Notes: generated by a model from the sequence alone, not told the origin. A stretch of 64,000 nucleotides of DNA from Streptomyces sp. MRC013 (GCF_023614235.1 NZ_CP094264.1:3844001-3908000), one strand, 5' to 3'. Positions 37,316-46,360 are shown, numbered from the stretch's first letter. A program made the numbers and translations.

Positions 37316-38777
37316 GCAGCGCCCGCTTCATGACCTTGCCCATGTCGTTGCGGGGCAGTTCCTCCAGGTAGCGGACGGCGCGCGGCCGCTTGTGCGGGGC
37401 GAGCTGCGCCGCCACGTGGTCGGCCAGCTCCCCGGCGGGCGGGGGCGCGGCCGGGTCCGCCGGCACGACCCACGCCACGACCCGCTCGCCCAGGTCCGCG
37501 TCCGGCTCGCCGGTCACGGCGGCCTCCCGCACGCCCGGATGGGAGAGGAGCGCGTTCTCGACCTCGCCGGCACCGATCTTGAAGCCGCCGCTCTTGACGA
37601 GGTCCGTGGCCCTGCGGCCCACCAGCCGCAGCGAACCGTCCGGGTCCCGGACGGCCATGTCCCCGGTCCTGAACCAGTCCCCGTCGAACGCGGCGGCCGT
37701 GGCGTCGGGCCGGTTCAGGTAGCCGGTGAACAGGTTCGGACCGCGCACCTGCACCTCGCCGATCGTCTCCCCGTCGTACGCGGTGAGCGGCGTCCCGTCG
37801 TCCTCCACCAGCCGCAGCCCGACGCCGCGCAGGGGCGTGCCGACGGAGCCGGGGCGGTGCGTCCGCGCGGCCCCGTCGGGACCCACCCGGACGGCGCACA
37901 GCATGAGCGTCTCCGTCATGCCGTACCGCTCCACCACCCGCCGCCCCGTCGCGGCGGTGATCCGCTCGTGGTCGGACGGCGGCAGCGCCGCGGAGCCGGA
38001 GACCAGCAGCCGGGCGCCCGCGAGCGCCCCGGTCAGATCCTCGTCGGTGCCGAGCGCCTCCGCGATGCGGTGGTACATGGTGGGCACGCCGAACAGCATG
38101 GTCCCGCCGGCCGCCAGTTCGCGCGCCACGCCCCCGGTGGTGAACCGCCCGAGGTGCCGGACGCTCCCGCCCCGGCGGAGCGGGCCGAGGACGCCGAGGA
38201 CGAGCCCGTGGACGTGGAACAGCGGCAGGGCGTGGACCAGGACGTCGTCCGCGGTCCACGCCCAGGCGTCGGCGAGGGCGTCCAGGGAGGCGGCCAGGGC
38301 GCGGCGGGGCAGGACGGCGCCCTTCGGCGGACCGGTCGTCCCGGACGTGTAGACGATCAGGGCGGGTGCCTCGGCACCGGGTTCGGCGGGCGGCCGCGCG
38401 TCCGGGCCGTCCCCGCGCGCGTGGGGGGCGACGTCGACGCGCGGCAGTCCGGCGAGCGGGGCGGGCAGGTCGTCGCCGGGTGCGGCGAGCACCAGGGAGG
38501 GCGCGCTGTCGGCGACGATGTGGGCGAGTTCGCGCGTGCCGGTGCGCGGGTTGAGCGGTACGGCCGGGACTCCGGCGAGCAGCGCGGCGACCACCGCGAC
38601 GGCGGTCCCCGCCGAGGGCGTCGCCCACACCGCGACCCGCCGGGCGCCGGCCAGGCGGGGTCCCAGGGCCCCGGCGGCCGCGCGGAGCTCGCCGTACGTC
38701 AGGGCGTGTTCGCCGAACCGCAGAGCCGGCCGGAGGCCGTCCGGGCCGGCGGCGAGCGCCGGAAAGAGGGAACTCAC
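37308..38777 (-). CDS. matB: Malonyl/methylmalonyl-CoA synthetase, MatB-like
   Basis: 489-residue acyl-CoA synthetase of the ANL superfamily. The AMP motif is LIVYTSGTTGPPKGAVL; YGMTET, GEVQVRGPNLFTGYLNRP and LVGRRATDLVKSGGFKIGAGEVE follow, and the adenylation Lys is in NDMGKVMKR. Makes malonyl- or methylmalonyl-CoA from the diacid, ATP and CoA. GTG 38777 has GAGGAGG 7 bases upstream. S. coelicolor MatB lies in the equivalent place as I recall. Coupled to the carboxyltransferase gene. Confidence 0.82.
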   Translation of the reverse strand: MSSLFPALAAGPDGLRPALRFGEHALTYGELRAAAGALGPRLAGARRVAVWATPSAGTAVAVVAALLAGVPAVPLNPRTGTRELAHIVADSAPSLVLAAPGDDLPAPLAGLPRVDVAPHARGDGPDARPPAEPGAEAPALIVYTSGTTGPPKGAVLPRRALAASLDALADAWAWTADDVLVHALPLFHVHGLVLGVLGPLRRGGSVRHLGRFTTGGVARELAAGGTMLFGVPTMYHRIAEALGTDEDLTGALAGARLLVSGSAALPPSDHERITAATGRRVVERYGMTETLMLCAVRVGPDGAARTHRPGSVGTPLRGVGLRLVEDDGTPLTAYDGETIGEVQVRGPNLFTGYLNRPDATAAAFDGDWFRTGDMAVRDPDGSLRLVGRRATDLVKSGGFKIGAGEVENALLSHPGVREAAVTGEPDADLGERVVAWVVPADPAAPPPAGELADHVAAQLAPHKRPRAVRYLEELPRNDMGKVMKRALRG

Positions 38778-38901
38778 GGGTCGTCCTCCTCGCATGGCTG
38801 CACGGGCTGTCCCGCCATGGTCCCAGCAGGCGGCGGCCGCGCCGGGGGGCGGGCCGCGCGGCGGCCTCGCCGGCGGCCCGGGGCCTGTGCCGGAGGCGGG
38901 C

Positions 38902-39945
38902 TCAGCGGGTGCCCGCCAGCGGGTCCAGCATGAGCGGCTCGACCCGGCCCTCCAGCATCTCGCCCAGCCCCAGGACCGCGCAGACGTCCGGGCGGTCCGC
39001 GATCCGCACGGGCATCCCGGTCGCGTCGTGCAGCATCTGGTCGAGGCCGGGGAGCCGCGCGCTGCCGCCGACCATCGTGATCCCGCGTTCCGCGAGGTCG
39101 GCGACCAGGTCGGGCGGGCAGTCGCGCAGCACCCTGCCGAGGCCGTCGAGCACGGTGGTGAGCGGCGCGTGGATCGCCTGGCGCACGGCGGCGGTCTCCA
39201 CGACGACCGACCGTGCGAGGCCCGTGGCCACGTCCCGTCCGTGGATCTCCGTGGAGGCGGGCCCCTGGGCGGTGAGGCCGTTGCCGTGCAGGGCCAGGTG
39301 GAGCGGCCGTACGGACTGGCTGGGCAGCATCAGCTGGTGCTGGTGGCGGAGGTACTGGATGACCGCGTGGTCGATGGCGTGGCCGCCGACCGGGATGCGC
39401 TCGGCGGTGACGATCGAGCCCAGCGACAACACGGCCACCTGGGTCGTCGCCGCCCCGCAGACCAGGATCATGGTGGCGGTCGGCTGCGCCACCGGCAGTC
39501 CGCAGCCGACGGCCGCCGCGATCAGGGTGTCCACCAGCTCGACCCGCCGGGCGCCCAGCCCCACCAGCGTCTCGACGGTCGCGCGCTGGGCGAGCGGGTC
39601 GCAGTCGTGCGGGACGCAGGCGGCGGCGCGCAGCAGCGGCTTGCGGCGCAATTGGCGGCGGAGCTTCTCGCCGAGCAGGGTGCGGAGCATCCGCTGCGCC
39701 ATCTCGATGTCGACGACGCTGCCGCCCGACGCCGGGCGGACGACCCGGATGTAGCCGGGGGTGCGGCCCGTCATCCGCTCGGCGAACTCGCCGACCGCGA
39801 TCAGCGCGCCGGTGCGGGTGTTCACGGCGGCCACACTCGGCTCGTCCACCACGAGCCCCGCCCCCTTCACGAAGACGCGGGTCCTGGCGGCCCCGAGGTC
39901 GACGGCGACGTGGCAGCGGCGCAGCTGTTCGAGACTGACGGTCAC
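38902..39945 (-). CDS. mbl: MreB/Mbl-family actin-like protein
   Basis: 347 residues with the actin ATPase fold: HVAVDLGAARTRVFVKGAGLVVDEPSVAAV (phosphate 1), ILVCGAATTQVAVLSLG (phosphate 2), ITMVGGSARLPGLDQML (adenosine). GTG 39945 with GGAGG upstream; longer upstream frames are noncoding. Mbl helps spore-wall synthesis in Streptomyces. The N-terminal region is divergent from true MreB (LGAARTR instead of LGTANTL). Confidence 0.82.
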   Translation of the reverse strand: MTVSLEQLRRCHVAVDLGAARTRVFVKGAGLVVDEPSVAAVNTRTGALIAVGEFAERMTGRTPGYIRVVRPASGGSVVDIEMAQRMLRTLLGEKLRRQLRRKPLLRAAACVPHDCDPLAQRATVETLVGLGARRVELVDTLIAAAVGCGLPVAQPTATMILVCGAATTQVAVLSLGSIVTAERIPVGGHAIDHAVIQYLRHQHQLMLPSQSVRPLHLALHGNGLTAQGPASTEIHGRDVATGLARSVVVETAAVRQAIHAPLTTVLDGLGRVLRDCPPDLVADLAERGITMVGGSARLPGLDQMLHDATGMPVRIADRPDVCAVLGLGEMLEGRVEPLMLDPLAGTR

Positions 39946-40472
39946 GGCGGATCCTCCCGGGAGCGGTGTGTGTCTGCATCGTCCGGCGGCCCCGGGCGCC
40001 GCGCGCGCTGGGCTGGGCCGGTCGGGCGTACGGACCTGACGGACGGTCAGGCCGGGGGCGCCCTCCCCGGCGGTACGGGGGCCGGAGCGTCGGCCGCGCC
40101 GCGGTGGACGGACCGCGTGACGGGAGGGGGCGGGGCGCCGCAGGCGCGCCCGGAACTCCGGCGGCGGGGACGCGGGGGCGCGCCGGAGGGGTCCGCGGCC
40201 GGGAGGGGGCGCCCCTCGGGCGGCACCGGGGCGACGCCGTCCGTGCCCGGGGCCCGCGGGGCGCGGGCCGGGAGAGCCTCGGGCGTACGGGGTGAGGGAG
40301 CCGCAGGGCGCGGCCCGGGAGCGGACGCACGCACACGCACGTGCATCCGCACAGGTCCACGCACATCCGGCGCACCCCGTGCGACAGGCGCGCCGGAAGG
40401 AAACATTCCACACGGAATCTTCACATCCTCCCCCGGTCGCGGTACTCGTACGGCGCATACTCTGCGTGCGCC
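39946..40472. other. Divergent intergenic region
   Basis: About 530 bases between the mbl start and a plus-strand gene. Very G+C-rich at 40060-40330; 40390-40470 is A+T-richer (GGAAACATTCCACACGGAATCT) and probably holds the promoter of the zinc-ribbon gene. No gene seen. Confidence 0.4.
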
Positions 40473-41279
40473 ATGGACTACTGCCACGAGTGCCGGCGGC
40501 ACCTCAACGGGGCCCTGGCCTGCGCCGGGTGCGGGAGGCCCGCCCAGGAGCTGCGGCGCGGCGACCCCGGAACGCCCGCGGCGGACCACGTCTTCGAGCT
40601 GACCCGGGACGAGGAGGCGCCGCCCGCGGACCCCCGCCGCCCCCGCGCCCCCCGCCGCGCCGGGCGGGCGGCCCGGTCGGCGGGCGGCCGCCGGGCGCGG
40701 CGGCGGCCGGGCCGCGCCGTGCTGACCGCGGTGACCGGCCTCGTGCTGGCGGCGGGCGCCCTGAGCCTGGCCGAGGTGGCGGTGGAGGACGGGGGCGGGC
40801 CGGCGACCTCCGTGCGGCAGGAGGACGTGGCCCTGCCGGCCCCGCTGCCCGATCCCTCGCGGAGCGGGGCCGCCGCGGCCGACCCCGGTGAGGTGGGGGC
40901 GACGCCCTCCGCGTCGGGCCCCGCGGACGCCCCGTCGGCCGGGGCCGGTGACGGCGGCGCCTCCGGCGCGCCCCGGCCCGCGGTCTCCGGCGCCGTCGGC
41001 GGACCGGGCCCCGGGGCCGTACCCGGCTCCGGAACCGGCTCCGACGAGGGCGGCGGGGGTGCCGGGGAACCCGGCAGGGGCGGGTCGAGGGGTCCGGCGG
41101 AGCCGGACGCGCCCCCGTCCGCCTCGGAACCGGCCCCGGACGCCTCCCCGCCCCCCGGCGGCGATCCGGACCCACGGCCGACCGAGACCGGCGGGCCCGC
41201 TCCCGCCCCCACCCCGACGCCCACCCCGGCCCCCGAGCCGTCGCAGACGTGCACGCGCTGGCTCTGGTGGTGCATCTGA
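40473..41279 (+). CDS. Zinc-ribbon, single-pass membrane protein with Pro/Ala-rich exterior
   Basis: 268 residues. Four cysteines (C4, C7, C17, C20: CHEC and CAGC) form an N-terminal zinc ribbon. An Arg-rich stretch precedes one membrane helix (about 83-103). The remaining 160 residues are a low-complexity Pro/Ala/Gly/Ser linker ending in a short TCTRWLWWC tip with two cysteines. Predicted topology is ribbon inside, tip outside. Function unknown; an anti-sigma-like or envelope role is only a guess. Confidence 0.65.
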   Translation: MDYCHECRRHLNGALACAGCGRPAQELRRGDPGTPAADHVFELTRDEEAPPADPRRPRAPRRAGRAARSAGGRRARRRPGRAVLTAVTGLVLAAGALSLAEVAVEDGGGPATSVRQEDVALPAPLPDPSRSGAAAADPGEVGATPSASGPADAPSAGAGDGGASGAPRPAVSGAVGGPGPGAVPGSGTGSDEGGGGAGEPGRGGSRGPAEPDAPPSASEPAPDASPPPGGDPDPRPTETGGPAPAPTPTPTPAPEPSQTCTRWLWWCI

Positions 41280-41283
41280 CCGA

Positions 41284-41721
41284 TCAGGGCGCCGGAGGCT
41301 CGCCCAGCATGCGGCGGAGGAGGTCCCGCAGCAGGGCCCGCTCCGCCGCGGAGAGGCCGGCCAGCGGCTCCCGGGCGAAGTCCAGGGCGTCCCGCAGCCG
41401 GCGCGCGGTCGCCCGGCCCTCCTCCGTCGGAGCGGCCAGCTTGACGCGGCGGTCGGCCGGATCCGGGCGCCGCTCGACGAGGCCCCGGGCCTCCAGGCGG
41501 TCGACGATGCCCGTCACGTTGGACGGCTCGCACCGCAGCGACACGGCGATGCGCCGCATCGGCAGCGGCTCCAGCGCGAGCAGGCTCAGGACGCGCGCCT
41601 GCGCACCGGTCAGCGCGTGCCGGGCGGCGGCCTGCTCGTACTCGTCGTGATAGCGGGCCACGACCGTGCCGATGAGCTCCACGACCTCGCGGGTGAGCGG
41701 GTCCGTGCGTGTGCTGGCCAT
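41284..41721 (-). CDS. MarR-family transcriptional regulator
   Basis: 145-residue winged-helix dimer: ALTGAQARVLSLLALEPLPMRRIA, CEPSNVTGIVDRLEARGLVERRPDPADRR is the recognition helix and wing. Divergently placed to the oxidoreductase at 41812; a 19-base inverted repeat lies between them and is its likely operator. It probably represses the oxidoreductase gene and itself. Confidence 0.88.
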   Translation of the reverse strand: MASTRTDPLTREVVELIGTVVARYHDEYEQAAARHALTGAQARVLSLLALEPLPMRRIAVSLRCEPSNVTGIVDRLEARGLVERRPDPADRRVKLAAPTEEGRATARRLRDALDFAREPLAGLSAAERALLRDLLRRMLGEPPAP

Positions 41722-41773
41722 GCCCTCCAGCCTACCCCGTTGCTTGACAGGGTGAAATATCGAGGAGCATGGT

Positions 41774-41792
41774 TGTTTCAGGTAGCGAAACA
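41774..41792. promoter_or_regulatory. Likely MarR operator
   Basis: Inverted repeat TGTTTC-N7-GAAACA in the 90-base divergent gap. A -35-like TTGACA lies at 41744-41749 on the plus strand, with CATGGT 18 bases on, so the repeat would cover the start of the oxidoreductase transcript. Confidence 0.6.
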
Positions 41793-41811
41793 TATTCCGG
41801 AGGCATGCAGC

Positions 41812-42831
41812 ATGTCCGCACTCCCGACGTCCGGCCGTGAATGGCACCTCGTCTCCCGCCCGAACGGCCTGCCCGTCCCCAAGGACTTCGCGCTTCGCGA
41901 GGTGCCCGTCACCGCGCCCCGCGAGGGCCGCGTCCTCGTCCGCAACCTCCACTTCTCGGTGGACCCGTACATGCGCGGCCGGATGAACGACGTGAAGTCC
42001 TACGTCCCGCCGTTCCGGCTGGACCGCCCGATGGACGGCGGCGCGGTCGGCGAGGTCGTGGCCTCCGGCGCCGAGGGCTTCGAGGTCGGCGACCACGTGC
42101 TGCACGGCCTGGGCTGGCGGGAGTACGCCGAGGTCGGGGCGGAGCACGCCGTCCGGGTCGACGCCTCCCTCGCGCCCCTCACGGCCTACCTGGGCGTGCT
42201 CGGCATGACGGGGCTGACCGCCTACGCGGGCCTCTTCGAGACGGCCTCCTTCAAGGAGGGCGACGCCGTGTTCGTCTCCGCGGCGGCCGGCGCCGTCGGC
42301 AGCCAGGTTGGCCAGATGGCCCGTCTGAGGGGCGCCTCCCGGGTGATCGGCTCGGCCGGCTCCGACGAGAAGGTCGCGCTGCTGCTGGAGGAGTACGGCT
42401 TCGACGCCGCCTTCAACTACAAGGACGGTCCGGTGGCCCGGCAGTTGGCGGCCGCCGCCCCCGACGGCATCGACGTCTACTTCGACAACGTCGGCGGCGA
42501 GCACCTGGAGGCGGCGATCTCCTCGCTCCACGTCCACGGCCGCGTCACCGTCTGCGGCATGATCGCCCAGTACAACGCCACGGAGCCCACCCCCGCCCCG
42601 CGCAATCTGACACAGGTCATCGGCAAGCGGCTGCGCCTGCAGGGCATGCTGGTCAGCGACCACTCCGACCTCCGGCCCCGCTTCGTCGAGGAGGTCTCCG
42701 GCTGGCTGCGCTCGGGCGCCCTGAAGTACCGCGAGACGGTCGTCGAGGGCGTGGAGAACGGCGTGGACGCCTTCCTCGGCCTGCTGCGCGGCGACAACAT
42801 CGGCAAGATGATCGTCTCGCTCGCCCGCTAG
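41812..42831 (+). CDS. NADP-dependent medium-chain oxidoreductase (PTGR/LTB4DH-like)
   Basis: 339 residues, zinc-free MDR family. PMDGGAVGEVVASGAEGFEVGDHV, LTAYAGLFETASFKEGDAVFVSAAAGAVGSQVGQMA (Rossmann) and VYFDNVGGEHLEAAISSL are typical of prostaglandin reductase/curcumin reductase proteins. Reduces alkenals or enones with NADPH. GGAGG precedes ATG 41812. Probably controlled by the divergent MarR regulator. The stop codon lies inside a 17-bp tandem repeat. Confidence 0.88.
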   Translation: MSALPTSGREWHLVSRPNGLPVPKDFALREVPVTAPREGRVLVRNLHFSVDPYMRGRMNDVKSYVPPFRLDRPMDGGAVGEVVASGAEGFEVGDHVLHGLGWREYAEVGAEHAVRVDASLAPLTAYLGVLGMTGLTAYAGLFETASFKEGDAVFVSAAAGAVGSQVGQMARLRGASRVIGSAGSDEKVALLLEEYGFDAAFNYKDGPVARQLAAAAPDGIDVYFDNVGGEHLEAAISSLHVHGRVTVCGMIAQYNATEPTPAPRNLTQVIGKRLRLQGMLVSDHSDLRPRFVEEVSGWLRSGALKYRETVVEGVENGVDAFLGLLRGDNIGKMIVSLAR

Positions 42832-42908
42832 CCCCCTCCGCCCGCTAGCCCCCTCCGCCCGCTAGCCCCCTCCGCCCGCTAGCCCCCTCCGCCCGCCGGC
42901 CCCCTCCG
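42824..42908. repeat. 17-bp tandem repeat containing the oxidoreductase stop codon
   Basis: Four perfect copies of CCCGCTAGCCCCCTCCG (42824-42891) and a fifth imperfect copy (42892-42908). The TAG in copy 1 is the gene's stop codon. The rest of the gap to 43076 holds no gene. Confidence 0.95.
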
Positions 42909-43076
42909 GGCGGCCGCGCCCACCGCTCGGCGCGGCCGCCCGCGGGGGAACGCCGCCGTGCCCGGCCCCAGGGCCGCGGCGGAAGCCGGCACGGGGAGCG
43001 GCGCCCCCGGTCCCGCCCCTTCCGAAGCGGCGATGGCCGGAGAACCGCCGGTGCCGCCCCCGGATAGGGTGATCTC

Positions 43077-43892
43077 ATGCGTGATCTCGGCAAAGGCTTC
43101 GGCTTCCTCCTGCAGGGCCAGCGATGGGTCGGCCGGCACGGCCGCTGGCTCGGGTTCGGGCTGCTGCCCGGCCTCGTGACGCTCGTCCTGTACGCCGCCG
43201 CGCTGGTCGGCCTCCTCTACGGCGCCGGCGACCTGACCGGGTGGGCGACCTCCTTCGCCGACGGCTGGCCGTCGTACTGGCGGGACCTGTTCCGGGGCTT
43301 CCTCACCGCCCTGCTCTTCGTCCTCGCGCTGTTCCTCGCGGTGATCACCTTCACGGCGGTGACGCTGCTGGTCGGACAGCCCTTCTACGAATCGCTCTCC
43401 GAGGCGGTCGACCGCTCCGAGGGCGGTCGCGTCCCGGGGACCGGCCTGCCGTTCTGGCGCGGGCTGTGGATCTCCGCCCGCGACAGCCTGCGCATCGTCC
43501 TGCGGGTCGCGTTCTACGGGGTCCTGCTGTTCGCCCTCGGGTTCGTCCCGGTGATCGGCCAGACCGCCGTCCCCGTGCTCGGCTTCTGCGTCTCCGGGTA
43601 CTTCCTCACCGAGGAGCTGACCGCCGTCGCGCTCCAGCGCCGCCGCCTCGGACTGAAGGAGCGGCTGCGGCTGCTGCGCGGCCGCCGCATGATGGCCCTC
43701 GGCTTCGGCGTGCCCCTGACCCTCGCGTACATGGTGCCGTTCGTCGCCGTCCTGCTCATGCCGGGAGCCGTCGCGGGCGCCACCCTGATGGCCCGCGAGC
43801 TGGCGCCCGACCCCGAGGACGCACCGCACCCCGGGCCCGCCGCCGGACCGGGGGCGCCCGCCCCCGCCCCGCACGGGCTCCGCGAGGACTGA
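43077..43892 (+). CDS. EI24/CysZ-like membrane protein
   Basis: 271 residues with about four to five membrane helices. The start MRDLGKGFGFLLQGQRWVGRH and VGQPFYESLSEAVD and FGVPLTLAYMVPFVAVLLMPGAVAGATLMARE fit the EI24 domain family. CysZ members of this family carry sulfate, but actinobacterial EI24 proteins are often of unknown function. The C-terminal tail is Pro/Ala-rich. Confidence 0.8.
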   Translation: MRDLGKGFGFLLQGQRWVGRHGRWLGFGLLPGLVTLVLYAAALVGLLYGAGDLTGWATSFADGWPSYWRDLFRGFLTALLFVLALFLAVITFTAVTLLVGQPFYESLSEAVDRSEGGRVPGTGLPFWRGLWISARDSLRIVLRVAFYGVLLFALGFVPVIGQTAVPVLGFCVSGYFLTEELTAVALQRRRLGLKERLRLLRGRRMMALGFGVPLTLAYMVPFVAVLLMPGAVAGATLMARELAPDPEDAPHPGPAAGPGAPAPAPHGLRED

Positions 43893-43902
43893 CGCCCGCC
43901 CG

Positions 43903-44625
43903 CTAGCCGACGGCGGCGCGCACCAGCCCCGGCTCGACCGGGTCCGCCTCGGCCAGCAGCCCGCCGTCCGGGCCCCACACCGCGCTGCGCCCGCAGCCGG
44001 TCCAGGACCCGGCGGCGCCCACGTGGTTGGCGAGGACCACGTGCAGTCCGCTCCGCCGGGCGACGGCCGGGTAGACCGTCGCCCGCTCGCGGACGCCGTC
44101 GCCCGTCCCGTACAGGGAGCTCGCCAGGTACACCCGGCAGCCGTCCGCCGCCGCCCGCTCGCCCGACTCGGGGAAGTGGCTGTCGAAGCAGGTGGCCAGT
44201 GCGAAGCGGTGGCCGTCGAGGGTGAACCGCCCGTCGGCGGTGCCCGCCGCGAACACCTCGCGTTCCGCCTCGTACAGGTGCTGCTTGTCGTAGCGCGCCA
44301 GCGTCGCCCCGTCCGGGCCGATCACGTACGAGGTGAGGTACGGCCGCCGTCCGCCCCGCTCCCGGCCCGGCGCCGGTCCGTTGACCACGGCCGCCGCGCC
44401 GGCCGCGCGGCACGCCTCCCGCACCGGGTCGAGGCGCGGGTCGTCGGCGGTCAGCCACAGGCCCGGGTCGGCGGCGATGAGGGCCGGTTCGTAGCCCGTG
44501 AGGGCCAGCTCGGCGAAGACGACCACCCGGGCCCCGGCCGACGCGCGGACCGTCTCCGCCATCGTCCGGACGTTGGCGCCGATGTCGCCGGGGACGGCGG
44601 TGAACTGGGCCGCTGAAACGATCAT
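43903..44625 (-). CDS. Nitrilase-superfamily carbon-nitrogen hydrolase
   Basis: 240 residues with the Glu-Lys-Cys triad: Glu in VVVFAELALTGYEP, Lys in ARYDKQHLYEAE, Cys in ALATCFDSHFPESG. Hydrolyses an amide or nitrile; the substrate is not defined by sequence. Its ATG lies 8 bases after the peptidase stop, so the two minus-strand genes may be co-transcribed. Confidence 0.85.
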   Translation of the reverse strand: MIVSAAQFTAVPGDIGANVRTMAETVRASAGARVVVFAELALTGYEPALIAADPGLWLTADDPRLDPVREACRAAGAAAVVNGPAPGRERGGRRPYLTSYVIGPDGATLARYDKQHLYEAEREVFAAGTADGRFTLDGHRFALATCFDSHFPESGERAAADGCRVYLASSLYGTGDGVRERATVYPAVARRSGLHVVLANHVGAAGSWTGCGRSAVWGPDGGLLAEADPVEPGLVRAAVG

Positions 44626-44632
44626 ATGGTGA

Positions 44633-45928
44633 TTATCCACGTCCGGCGCGGGACTCCCCGACCGCGACCGCGATGATCGCGCGGACCTGCGCCGTGATCG
44701 CCGCCCGGTTCCGCACCAGCTCGGGGTCCTCCACCGCCTCCGTGTTGCCCGTCCCGAACCGCAGCACCGGCGTGTGCACGTGCCCGCCCGGCAGGCCCGG
44801 CAGGCCCAGCCGGTCGCGCAGCAGCGTGGCCCGGTAGGCGATCTCGTTCGACAGGTAGTCACCGCCCCCGCCCGCGCGGGCCGCCGAGCCCGGCGTCGGC
44901 CCGTCCGCCCGGACCACCGGCTCGCTCCCGCCCGCCGGCACCTCGGTCACCTGCGTGTTGTCGTACACCGGGAACGGGCCCGTGGCGGCCGCGGTGATCG
45001 CCGCGTACGGCAGGCTCGTGACCGTCCACTGCGGTCGCGACGCGGGGTCGCCGACCGGGACGGGGCCGGTCGCGGAGACGTTCTCGTTGTCCGGGGACCC
45101 GCCCCGCCAGGCACCGTTGTACCGCTCCACGTCGAAACGGCCCACCCGCCCCTGACTGACCGTCGTGAACGCGTCCACGTGCGGCAGGTGCGGTCGCAGC
45201 GCCCGCTCGACCGCGCCGTCCGCGAAGTCCCGCCACCGCACCGGGAAGACCGCCGCCTCCACCCGCGCCCACCCGCCGTCCGGCGTGCGCAGCAGCGTCC
45301 CGTCCAGGGCGAGGGCCGCGGCCCCCGAGGGGTTGCCGATCCGGATGTCCCGGTCCAGCGTGAACGGGTCGAACCCGGTCATCAGCACGCGCCTGACGCC
45401 CCGGCCGCGGGGGAAGCCGATCGCGTCCTGGCCGCGCGACGCCGACTCCAGACGGTCCAGCAACCGCTCCCGCGCCTCCCGCGCAAGGCCGAAGGGGGCT
45501 CCCAGCCGCGCAGTTCGCGGGTCATGCCGAGCCGCGCCCAGTACAGCGGCCGGTCGTCCCCCCGCGCCAGGTCCCCGCCCGCGGGCCCCCGGCCCTGCGC
45601 CCGGTCGACGGCCCGCCGCCACAGCGCCGCGCCGTGCCGTACGACGACCCGCTCGGCCTGCGCGTACGATCCCGCGCCGCGCAGCGCGGCGGCGAACCGC
45701 GGCGCCTCGCCGTCGAACCCGGAACGCCGCAGGATCTCCCGCGGCACGCCCCGGTCGAGCCGGGCCTCCTCGGCGGCGGGCCCCTCCGCGGCGGCCGGGT
45801 CCCGTACGGCGGCCGGGCCTCGTGCGGTGGCGGACGCGGCGGCGGGCGCGGGGGGGCGCGCCGAGGGAGAGGGCGGCGGCGACGGCCGCGAGGGCCAGGG
45901 CGGGGGCGGTGGTGCGTATCCGTGGCAC
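44633..45928 (-). CDS. Secreted pyroglutamyl-peptidase-like (peptidase C15) protein, two frameshifts
   Basis: About 431 residues once repaired. GTG 45928 has GAAGGA 5 bases upstream and starts a signal peptide (APALALAAVAAALSLG). The frame must change at the seven-G run 45850-45856 (one base too many) and at the five-G run 45494-45498 (one base short), after which VLMTGFDPFTLDRDIRIGNPSGAAAL begins the C15 fold (TGFDPF motif). The C-terminal part has SNEIAYRATLLRDR and GHVHTPVL. The typical catalytic Cys region is unusual (YLSNEIAYR), so activity is uncertain. Both breaks are likely errors. Confidence 0.7.
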   Translation of the reverse strand: MPRIRTTAPALALAAVAAALSLGAPPRARRRVRHRTRPGRRTGPGRRGGARRRGGPARPGRAAGDPAAFRVRRRGAAVRRRAARRGIVRAGRAGRRTARRGAVAAGRRPGAGPGARGRGPGAGGRPAAVLGAARHDPRTARLGAPFGLAREARERLLDRLESASRGQDAIGFPRGRGVRRVLMTGFDPFTLDRDIRIGNPSGAAALALDGTLLRTPDGGWARVEAAVFPVRWRDFADGAVERALRPHLPHVDAFTTVSQGRVGRFDVERYNGAWRGGSPDNENVSATGPVPVGDPASRPQWTVTSLPYAAITAAATGPFPVYDNTQVTEVPAGGSEPVVRADGPTPGSAARAGGGGDYLSNEIAYRATLLRDRLGLPGLPGGHVHTPVLRFGTGNTEAVEDPELVRNRAAITAQVRAIIAVAVGESRAGRG

Positions 45929-46011
45929 GGGAGTCCTTCCGTCGGGTGCCCGCAGTATCCCGGCCCCCGGCAACCCACGCCACCATCCCCCCGCTTGACC
46001 CTTCCACCCCT

Positions 46012-46360
46012 CCGGCCGCGCGGGCCCGCGCCCGCCCACCCCTCCGGCCACGACCTCGGCTACACCACCTGGGAGTACGAGTCCCCGGCCGTCACCCCCG
46101 CCACGGTCCGCAACACGGGCACCCGCCCCGGCCGCGAGGTCGTCCGGGTGTACGCGGCCCCCTCGGCGACCCGGCGGGGCGCCCCGCCCGCCGGCTGGTC
46201 GGCTTCGCGGGCGTGCGGGCCGAGCCCGGGGCCCGGGTGGAGGCGGAGATCCGGCCGGCACCCCGCGCCTTCGACCTCTGGGACGAGGAGACCGGTGCCT
46301 GGACCACCGTTCCCGGCCGCTCCCTCGCCGACACCCCCTCACCGCCGTCCTCGACGTCGA
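46012..46360 (+). pseudogene. C-terminal remnant of a GH3 beta-glucosidase gene
   Basis: Only the fibronectin-type-III-like C-terminal domain remains: GHDLGYTTWEYES and RNTGTRPGREVVRVY in one frame, then RRLVGFAGVRAEPGARVEAEI in the next, and LTAVLDVD with a stop in a third. The last switch is at the five-C run 46334-46338. The catalytic domains are absent from the window. It lies between two minus-strand genes. The truncation is real, while the two frame changes may be sequence errors. Confidence 0.65.

Noticed and set aside
38774..40458. N-terminal extensions and shadow frames of the mbl gene
   Set aside because: The conserved actin fold starts at GTG 39945 with GGAGG upstream; upstream codons are Arg/Pro-rich and unlike any MreB.
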